Of a DNA stretch of 64,000 nt, positions 56,904 through 64,000 are shown one piece after another. The notes beneath the pieces are model-generated. The model was not told the origin of the DNA and did no database searches. It worked only from the letters and a program-made list of their open reading frames with translations. Position 1 is the stretch's first letter. Every line of letters begins with the position of its first letter. The stretch is from Schistocerca nitens (Eukaryota; Arthropoda; Insecta; Orthoptera; Acrididae), in NCBI RefSeq assembly GCF_023898315.1, contig NC_064617.1:621045000-621108999 (forward strand), written 5' to 3'. Made by a program: the position numbers and the translations under genes.

Positions 56904-59716
56904 CTACTCTGTTTTAGCTAAGTAGTCCTCCAATGTATAAAATGTATTGCATAAGTGGTACATTTTAGCTGCCTTTTTAAATATGTGTATCTTTGCAATT
57001 TCTTTAATCTCTTTTGATAATTTATTGTACAGTTTCATGCCCCAGTAGAAAACGCTGTTTTGAGATTTATGTTTATTTTTTCTTGGTAAATCTAAGTCGA
57101 GTCTATCTCTTGTTGCATCGTCGTGGACAGAGTTGTTTGTGGAGTAATTACCAATGTTATTTTTGATGTATACAACTGACTGGTAAATGTATTTACATGG
57201 AGCAGTTAAAATCCCCAGTGTTTTGAACAGATCTTTACAATGAGCTCGACTAGTATTTTTGGGTATTATTCTTATGGCTCTTTTCTGGAATTTGAAAATT
57301 GTGTTCATATTTTGTGCATTTGTTCCCCAAAAAAGAATGCCATAGCTAAGAACTAAGTGTACATATGAATAATATGTAACTAAAAGACACTGCATGTTAC
57401 ACACTTTGTATGTTCCCACCACTTCGACTGAGAATCAATATTCATTCCTAGAAATTAGCATTTGTTACACAATCTATAGAGGTGCCATCTATAGATGTGT
57501 CATCTACATTTAACATTCTTATTTTTCCTCTCCAAACTAAAATTCATTTCATTAGTTTTCTTTATGTTCAATGTCACTTTATTGCTTATTGACCAATCAT
57601 AAACTTCTTTGACAGCTTCATTTGCTTTCTCAGCAAGAAGTTCTCTTGTTTTCTCAGTGACTATAACATTTCTGTCATGAGCAAAGAGAATTTTTTCACC
57701 ATAAGTAACACTACTGGGAAAGTCAGTTATGTATATCATGAACAGTATTGGTCCTAATATGCTACCTTGCAGAACCCCTATATTAATGTATTTTGGTTCT
57801 GATAAGTGTTATACTAAATGTTTAGATCTATTTGAAGTATGTGTTATCACTACTCTTTGTACGCTATCTGTTAGGTATGATGGAAGCCAGTCATTAGCTA
57901 CCCCTCTTATTCCTAATGCTTCTAGTATATTTAATAGAATCTTGCGGTCGACTGTTTCAACCGCCTTAGAAAGTTCCAAACATGTGTCTGTAACACACTC
58001 ATCTTTATCAAGAGCATCATTTATAACTTTTGTAAATTCTGCTATGGCTGACTCAGTATTTTTGCCACTTCGGAAACCAAACTGTGATTCACTTAAAATA
58101 TTGTATTTATTCAGGTAACTGATTAATCTGTCTTTCATAATTGCTTCTATTATTTTTCTGAATGGTGACAGCAGGAAAATGGGCCGGTAATTGTCTATGT
58201 CTTCTGCTTTACCTTTCTTAAGCAAAGTTACAACTCTTGCCTGTTTTAACTGCTCTGGAAATGTCCCTGATGTGAAGGATTCATTTCTTCTATTTGTTAA
58301 GGGGCCTTGTATAATCCCTATGCATTGTTTCAGTACACACATTGGTACTTCATCTAAGCCTACTGACTTTTAATATTTTACTTTTTGAACAGTTTTATTT
58401 TCATTCTCTGTGGTTTGAGGTAACATCATTGTATTTAATGCAACATTATTTACAGGTGTTACATATATTTGGGGGAATTTTTGCTGGAACGTCTCTGCAA
58501 TACTTGAAAAATGCTCGTTTATATAGTTTGCTAGGTGTTGTGAATCATTTATTACCTTATCCTTCTCCCTTAGCAGTATGTTATTATGGGTTTGTTTGCC
58601 TCTCCCCGTTTCCTTTCTTATAACATGCCAGACACCTTTGCTTTTATTCTCTGCATTATATATTATTTTGTCATTAAATGACTTTTTTGTAACAGTCAGC
58701 ACCTTCCTATAGATCTTTTTGTATCTGTGATGTTCTGGATCATTGCGAATCTTTCTCATGGAACTGAGGTATTTAAGTGTTTGGGACGATTTCTTAATTC
58801 CTGCTGTTACCCATCTGTTTTTGTGAGATGTTTATACAGACATTCATACTATTGGAAATGCCTTTTCAAAGTTCAATTTTAACAATGTGGAGAATTTGGA
58901 AAATTTCATATTCACATTGGTTTCCTTATACATTTCATCTCAGCTTTGTTTTTCTTGTTCTTTTGAAAATTCTTTTATTTTGATTTCTGATAGACGTCGT
59001 TTGTTGGCTTAAAGTTTAGGCAATGCTTCTATGCCTGATTTTACTGTTGTTATTTGGCAGAGATGGTTTGATAGTACAAGATATTTTATGGCTGTATCAC
59101 ATTTTTCCTTGTCTATGTTTGTGGCCACATGGTCAATTACTGATGAAGTTGTTGTAGTAATCCTTGTGGCACTATTGACCAATAGCGACATGCCAAAACT
59201 TTGAAGGATGTTTATGAAGGTGGTGCTGGATTCCTTTATGATATTAGTGTTGATGTTATTGTCCCCAAACAGAATTATGTTGACCTTTGTACTTGAGACT
59301 TTATTTAGAACTTCTGTTAAATTGTTGAAAAAAGTGTCCACACTACCACTGGGAGATCTATACACACACAAAATGATTAATTTTTTGGTGATATCAAGCC
59401 CTGTTATTTCAATAGCTGATATTTCAAAGTGTTTGTCTTCACTTACTGTACTGAGGTCATGTCTTGATTTGAACTATGTTTCTTTTCTGATGTAAATGCA
59501 TGATCCTGCACCCCTTGAAGTAGTTCTGCAGTAAGAGTTTGCCTTTTCATACAATGATAATACTACATGTTGGATTTCTGTGTGACTACACCACAGCCCA
59601 GCAATACAAACTACTGTGCAGTTTAAAGATTGGAGCTCAACTTCTAATAGATGTATTTTATTTTTTATTGATTGCATGTTTTGATGGAGGTTTGTTAAGT
59701 CTGTGAAATGCCCCAT
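56904..59716 (-). pseudogene. LINE ORF2: endonuclease and reverse transcriptase (broken)
   Basis: Minus strand. Endonuclease: LHQNMQSIKNKIHLLEVELQ, VVCIAGLW (catalytic Glu of CIAE replaced by Gly), then CVYRSPSG, NIILFGDNNINT and SVIDHVATN (59371-59009). Linker at 58759-58370. RT: LKQARVVTLLKKGKAEDIDN, YRPIFLLSPFRKIIEAIMKD, SESQFGFRSGKNTESAIAEF, motif A CLELSKAVETVD (family DLSKAFDTVD; first Asp is Glu), GIRGVANDWLPSYLTD, motif C ILFAHDRNVIV (family FADD; first Asp is His at 57679-57677), NKVTLNIKKTNEM and a C-terminal 172-codon run to 56904 (YGILFWGTNAQNMNTIFKFQ). Four or more frameshifts. The enzyme would nick target DNA and copy LINE RNA at the nick; this copy cannot. Confidence 0.9.
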
Positions 59717-59955
59717 GTTACTCTTTCCAATGGTTTGTTTTTCTTTGTGACATTTGTTATATGTGATATTCGAGTTGTTAAAATCTGTCTTGTGAGTGAT
59801 TGTTTCAGTAGTTTTTTAAAGTGCTAGAGACACTCTTTAAGCAGGGGAACCTACTGTCAGGATTTATCATAAAAAAGACCTACTTTTCCTACGTATTACA
59901 ACAGGTATTTGACCATTTGTGGCCGAGATCCACCCCCTATACTTTCATGAATCAT

Positions 59956-60864
59956 CTATACCAATCCTCCGTTCCCATTCCTGTTTAGGTGTAGGCCATG
60001 CCTAGTGAAACCCCATCTGTTGATAATCCCGACTGGCTGCAGAGAAACATGAACTACGCTGGCTGTCCTCAGAGTCATCCCTAACCCCACATTGATTGGC
60101 CTTACAGCTCCATCAAGGTGTGGTCGATCATGACGCTGGAACAGCTCAACAAAGTGTATCTTGGTGCCATGAGTCAGGGAAGCTATCTCGTCCAGGTCAC
60201 CATCTACGTCATATGCCCCATCCCTGTCCAAACTATTTCCCACCCCACCCACTGTCACTATATGATTCTCTTGTGTAAAGTCCTTACATAAAGACCCTAG
60301 GTCCTCTATCACATGACTTAGCCCTTAGCGTGGTACGCTGCCCCTAAACTTTCCTGTAACTGAGGGCATACACCTCTCCCATGGCTACTACCTAGCAGCA
60401 GCACTTTCTTCTTCCTAAGACTTTGTACATTACTAGACTTCTTGGCTTCGGTTGAACTGTGCTGCACATTTCCATCTCCTCGTACTACCTGAGGCTCTTC
60501 TCCACTTAACTCTGGCAGTCGTAGATATCTGTTTTTGGTGTTGATGAATAAAAAATTGTCAGATCGAGTTCTGTTCCTTCCTATCCTCCTATCCGCGACA
60601 GTTCCCAACCACCCTCCTCCCACCTATCTCCTTTGATCCTTATGCTTGCTTCTCAAACTGTGCCTGAAGGCGACAGATTTTCCTATCCTGTTCCCCAATC
60701 AAAATGTTCCTACTGCATAGTCTGCAGTTCCAGGAGAGAGCCTCTTCTGTTCTCCCAACATTCTCCTCACTGCCCCCCCCCCCCCATTGAATATATTTCC
60801 TACAAGACTGGCAATAAATCCCTTTACTCACTATCCTATAACAGCTCCCACATTTCTCACTCAT
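59956..60864 (-). pseudogene. LINE ORF1: zinc finger plus SGNH esterase-like domain (broken)
   Basis: The likely start is MSEKCGSCYR at 60864. A Cys-rich finger follows (CGSC, YCQSCRKYIQW, SWNCRLCSR), PHD/RING-like in spacing. After a frameshift: KKKVLLLGSSHGRGVCPQLQ, block I of SGNH hydrolases (GSS.GRG, nucleophile Ser). After another near 60312: NHIVTVGGVGNSLDRD (block III, GGxN-like), and TRHGLHLNRNG (block V with the catalytic His). In CR1/L2-type LINEs an ORF1 esterase domain is known and thought to aid RNA-protein or membrane interactions. Two frameshifts make this copy non-functional; the order of the three SGNH blocks is intact. Confidence 0.8.
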
Positions 60865-60960
60865 TGTCAGTTTCAAAAGAATAATTAAGTTTAAAGTATG
60901 TTTTAAATTTGTCAAGGACTGGCTGTCTGTAAACAAATAAAAAACGACGGGAAGTTCTTA

Positions 60961-61140
60961 CATGCGTTGGCTGTTGGTTTTGTTCTGATTTAGAGATACA
61001 ATGACAGAAGAATTCTGGATTTCTTCCAATAGCGTGAGTGGGGTAACAGTGTATGAGTTGTTAACATATTTTTTTACTTGCTTAATGTAACAGTATTTTG
61101 ACTTGTTTTAACATGACATATGTGACTTTGTAATGGAACA
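60961..61140. other. Unassigned junction
   Basis: Short AT-rich stretch between the LINE 5' end and the Tc1-like element. Nothing recognised. Confidence 0.3.
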
Positions 61141-61142
61141 TA

Positions 61143-62564
61143 CACTCCTGGAAATGGAAAAAAGAACACATTGACACCGGTGTGTCAGACCCACCATACT
61201 TGCTCCGGACACTGCGAGAGGGCTGTACAAGCAATTATCACACGCACGACACAGCGGACACACCAGGAACCGCGGTGTTGGCCGTCGAATGGCGCTAGCT
61301 GCGCAGCATTTGTGCACTGCCGCCGTCAGTGTCAGCCAGTTTGCCGTGGCATACGGAGCTCCATCGCAATCTTTAACACTGGTAGCATGCCGCGACAGCG
61401 TGGACATGAACCGTATGTGCAGTTGACGGACTTCGAGCGAGGGCGTATAGTGGGCATGCGGGAGGCCAGGTGGACATACCGCCGAATTGCTCAACACGTG
61501 GGGCGTGAGGTCTCCACAGTACATAGATGTTGTCGCCAATGGTCGGCGGAAGGTGCACGTGCCCGTCGACCTGGGACCGGACCGCAGCGACGCACGGATG
61601 CACGCCAAGACCGTAGGATCCTACGCAGTGCCGTAGGGGACCGCACCGCCACTTCCCAGCAAATTAGGGACACTGTTGCTCCTGGGGTATCGGCGAGGAC
61701 CATTCGCAACCGTCTCCATGAAGCTGGGCTACGGTCCCGCACACCGTTAGGCCGTCTTCCGCTCACGCCCCAACATCGTGCAGCCCGCCTCCAGTGGTGT
61801 CGCGACAGTCGTGAATGGAGGGACGAATGGAGACGTGTTGTCTTCAGCGATGAGAGTCGCTTCTGCCTTGGTGCCAATGATGGTCGTATGCGTGTTTGGC
61901 GCCGTGCAGGTGAGCGCCACAATCAGGACTGCATACGACCGAGGCACACAGGGCCAACACCCGGCATCATGCTGTGGGGAGCGATCTCCTACACTGGCCG
62001 TACACCACTGGTGATCGTCGAGGGAACACTGAATAGTGCACGGTACATCCAAACCGTCATCGAACCCATCGTTCTACCATTCCTAGACCGGCAAGGGAAC
62101 TTGCTGTTCCAACAGGACAATGCACGTCCGCATGTATCCCGTGCCACCCAACGTGCTCTAGAAGGTGTTAGTCGACTACCCTGGCCAGCAAGATCTCCGG
62201 ATCTGTCCCCCATTGAGCATGTTTGGGACTGGATGAAGCGTCGTCTCACGCGGTCTGCACGTCCAGCACGAACGCTGGTCCAACTGAGGCGCCAGGTGGA
62301 AATGGCATGGCAAGCTGTTCCACAGGACTACATCCACCATCTCAACGATCGTCTCCATGGGAGAATAGCAGCCTGCATTGCTGCGAAAGGTGAATATACA
62401 CTGTACTAGTGCCGACATTGTGCATGCTCTGTTGCCTGTGTCTATGTGCCTGTGGTTCTGTCAGTGTGATCATGTGATGTATCTGACCCCAGGAATGTGT
62501 CAATAAAGTTTCCCCTTCCTGGGACGATGAATTCACGGTGTTCCTATTTCAATTTCCAGGAGTG
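61143..62564 (+). mobile_element. Tc1-like transposon, copy A2, apparently intact
   Basis: Flanked by TA at 61141-61142 and 62565-62566, the target duplication of the Tc1/mariner group. Terminal inverted repeats of about 27 bp: left CACTCCTGGAAATGGAAAAA, right (complemented) CACTCCTGGAAATTGAAATA, both continuing to gaacac, with three or four mismatches. Total length 1422 bp. Contains one uninterrupted transposase gene. An AATAAA lies at 62502-62507, after the stop codon. Everything a Tc1-type element needs to move is present by inspection. Confidence 0.95.
61387..62409 (+). CDS. Tc1-family transposase, intact, DD32E by hand count
   Basis: 340 residues. An in-frame ATG also exists at 61171 (412 residues), but 61387 is preferred because the protein then starts MPRQRGHEPYVQLTDFERGR, right before the helix-turn-helix, as in relatives. 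HTH 1 at about residues 12-50 (GMREARWTYRRIAQHVGREV), a basic linker (ARARRPGTGPQRR, 57-69), second HTH-like segment about 70-115, and the catalytic domain from about 145. Asp155 (VVFSDESRFC), Asp244 (FQQDNARPH) and Glu277 (LSPIEHVWD) form the DDE triad. Thirty-two residues separate Asp244 and Glu277, two fewer than the usual 34 in Tc1. The enzyme excises and reinserts the element at TA. No introns, stops or frameshifts. Confidence 0.95.
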   Translation: MPRQRGHEPYVQLTDFERGRIVGMREARWTYRRIAQHVGREVSTVHRCCRQWSAEGARARRPGTGPQRRTDARQDRRILRSAVGDRTATSQQIRDTVAPGVSARTIRNRLHEAGLRSRTPLGRLPLTPQHRAARLQWCRDSREWRDEWRRVVFSDESRFCLGANDGRMRVWRRAGERHNQDCIRPRHTGPTPGIMLWGAISYTGRTPLVIVEGTLNSARYIQTVIEPIVLPFLDRQGNLLFQQDNARPHVSRATQRALEGVSRLPWPARSPDLSPIEHVWDWMKRRLTRSARPARTLVQLRRQVEMAWQAVPQDYIHHLNDRLHGRIAACIAAKGEYTLY

Positions 62565-62566
62565 TA

Positions 62567-62910
62567 TGAAAAACGTCTTGCTTGTAGTTTATACCTTTAT
62601 CTTCTTCGTGTTTTGTAAACAATACAGAAAAGTGATGGTGTCCCTCGTTCGGATAATATCAGATCGTTTCATAGAATCGAGATCCGTAGACACCTCACAA
62701 GAGCGGCCGTTACGAAAATGGGCAATCCCAGGTCAAACGCACTCTCTGCCGCCCGTCGGCGTACGCGACGTGGTTCGACCGACTCATAGCTTTGTTGCTA
62801 CATACACAATCTGAACAGCGCCGTCGGTTTACGCCCGCTGTATATTCAGTGTTTTCCCTCGATATCGTTTGTTTATGTGTGGCTTCAGTTTTCTGGGGAA
62901 TGGTACATTG
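62567..62910. other. Unassigned stretch
   Basis: No recognised repeat; contains 'gtcggcgtacgcgacgtggt' and moderate GC, possibly upstream sequence of the transposase-like remnant that follows. Confidence 0.3.
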
Positions 62911-62914
62911 ACAC

Positions 62915-63480
62915 GTGTTTGGTTGTGAGCAAAATGCAGCAACATCGGACCGATACTCCGGTCGGCGAGGGCGAAAAGACATTCGAAAACAATCTAAAAC
63001 TGTTGTATCGAATGTACTGAAGTTCAATACTTATCTGGCCAGCAATGAAAAGGCCAGGAAAAATATAAATTTTGCACAAATTTATAAACAGGCCGCAAAA
63101 GCGTGTGGTCTTTCCAAGTCTCCTGTAGGCCCTATTAGCAGATCAGTAACATTGGCAGAATCTCCAGATGTGAACAGTTGACTGGATTCTCCGAGAAAGG
63201 GATATAAACGAGAACGGAAATCTACAGAATTTGACAATCTCAATAAGGAGCTTGTATGTAGAACTGTATTCCGTTACTACGACTTCTTCTTTGCTTGCTC
63301 GGTTTTTGATGCAGAATTTATAGTGAAAGACAAATAGTTTCAATTGAGTGCAGAGACATTGTAGCAGCAAGAACAACATTTTGTGTAAAATGCATGCATG
63401 CTGAGGACAACAGTCTTGCTTCGATTAAACTTATGCTTCGCACAACCATACGCTAAAATATATTTTGCTCGTCTTCAACG
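62915..63480 (+). pseudogene. Transposase-like gene remnant (HTH and DDE-superfamily type)
   Basis: A first open run gives KQSKTVVSNVLKFNTYLASN, EKARKNINFAQIYKQAAKAC, GLSKSPVGPISRSV to a stop at 63181. Across a stop it continues LDSPRKGYKRERKSTEFDNL and CRTVFRYYDFFF (63184-63290), and after a frameshift VSIECRDIVAARTTFCVKCM. This resembles a group of insect proteins with an HTH of the 'A...CG.S..TV.RI' kind, the 'SPRK..KRE....ELD.F....VRRT' linker and the 'ER.DIVAAR..FLRKMH' segment before a DDE domain. I recall the pattern but cannot name the family. Two or more lesions argue against function. Confidence 0.55.
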
Positions 63481-64000
63481 GTAAAATTAGCCTGAAGGTA
63501 TCTACAGATATTTCTGTATATCGTGTATCGGCGATGTGGGTGATGGGTGCAGTGACAAATGGTCAGGAAGAGCTGCAGTTAAGATTTTTCTGGATGTAGG
63601 AAATATTCTCGTCCGTATGAAGGCGAGAGGTCTGAACTTGAATTCTAGCAGCGGCACTCAAGTACTCACGCGCCGTTGCGAACCCAGTCTCTCGTAAATA
63701 AAATGCGTTCATATGTGACACGATACAATAATAATGTCTGAGATCTTAGCAAAATTAATTTCATTACTTTCTTAACAATTTTATTGCTGGAAGTTTCTAC
63801 AAGGTCCAACACAAGGCTAATTCATCACATACGACCTTTTGCGTTGTACCATATGAATAATTTCACATGTTTTACCGTATTTTATTTTTTATCTCGGAAT
63901 ATTTTTATGTTTTCACGATAAAATATATATCACATGCATTCATAAGTTAGCGACGTTCATATATTATTTTCAGTCCAAATATGTCAGTGGTTCCGCTTTT
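63481..64000. other. Unassigned AT-rich end of window
   Basis: No gene recognised; AT-rich towards 64000. Confidence 0.3.

Larger units (their letters stand above)
56853..60960 (-). mobile_element. Nearly complete CR1-like LINE, minus strand, inactive
   Basis: 5' end near 60960, 3' end near 56853 where the minus strand ends in an (aataat)n-like tail. ORF1 pieces (zinc finger and SGNH esterase) precede ORF2 pieces (AP endonuclease and RT) in the expected order, totalling about 4.1 kb. This is the longest LINE in the window. All catalytic centres examined carry at least one damaging change. Confidence 0.88.

Noticed and set aside
61491..62418. Several minus-strand open frames
   Set aside because: They are antisense shadows of the intact transposase gene.

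Overview
This 64 kb window looks like intergenic or intronic DNA from a large, transposon-rich insect genome. The most likely source is an orthopteran, and a Schistocerca-type grasshopper is my best guess. That guess rests on the set of tRNA-derived SINEs, the LINE 3' ends finishing in 'tgtagatgtaga', and the several Tc1-like families, which I recall as typical of those genomes; I could not run a database comparison. I find no convincing host protein-coding gene, no rRNA and no functional tRNA gene. Nearly everything recognisable is a mobile element or a fragment of one, and most copies are broken.

Layout, left to right. 0.26-1.65 kb: Tc1-like element on the minus strand, full-length coding region but with one nonsense codon and one terminal repeat missing. 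2.06-2.55 kb: LINE 3' end (minus). 2.6-7.8 kb: decayed Helitron (plus) with Rep and PIF1-type helicase remnants, preceded by a striking 10-bp-periodic array of heat-shock elements, a CCAAT palindrome and a TATA box. 9.2-10.4 kb: a LINE remnant and a second Tc1-like family. 11.2-15.3 kb: truncated Ty3/gypsy-type element (plus) with a tRNA-Pro primer site, a broken gag, a SINE inside gag and a near-perfect 367-bp tandem duplication. 17.7-20.35 kb: a large imperfect inverted repeat with an 800-bp loop. 22.0-24.2 kb: a 330-bp repeat and a LINE (plus). 24.3-27.2 kb: Ty1/copia pol remnant (plus). 28.2-29.5 kb: SINE and a third Tc1-like family (minus). 30.1-30.5 kb: hAT transposase C-terminus (minus). 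30.9-39.0 kb: Ty3/gypsy element (minus) with two LTRs, gag joined almost directly to integrase, and a long repeat-rich 3' noncoding stretch. 41.3-42.0 kb: deleted mariner. 44.8-48.3 kb: Tc1-like family 4 invaded by a hairpin-ended repeat and a SINE, with LINE pieces. 50.7-52.5 kb: two LINE 3' ends and two SINEs. 55.1-55.8 kb: deleted mariner-type element with terminal repeats of about 120 bp. 56.85-60.95 kb: nearly complete CR1-like LINE (minus) with zinc-finger and SGNH-esterase ORF1 pieces and endonuclease-RT ORF2 pieces. 61.14-62.57 kb: an apparently intact Tc1-like transposon. 62.9-63.5 kb: remnant of another transposase-like gene.

The genes do not form a pathway. What the window records is insertion history: SINEs inside gag, Helitron, Tc1 and LINE sequences, several with target-site duplications still readable. 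The items most worth following up are the heat-shock-element array in front of the Helitron Rep frame, the intact 61 kb Tc1-like transposon with an unusual catalytic spacing, and the 2.65 kb inverted repeat.
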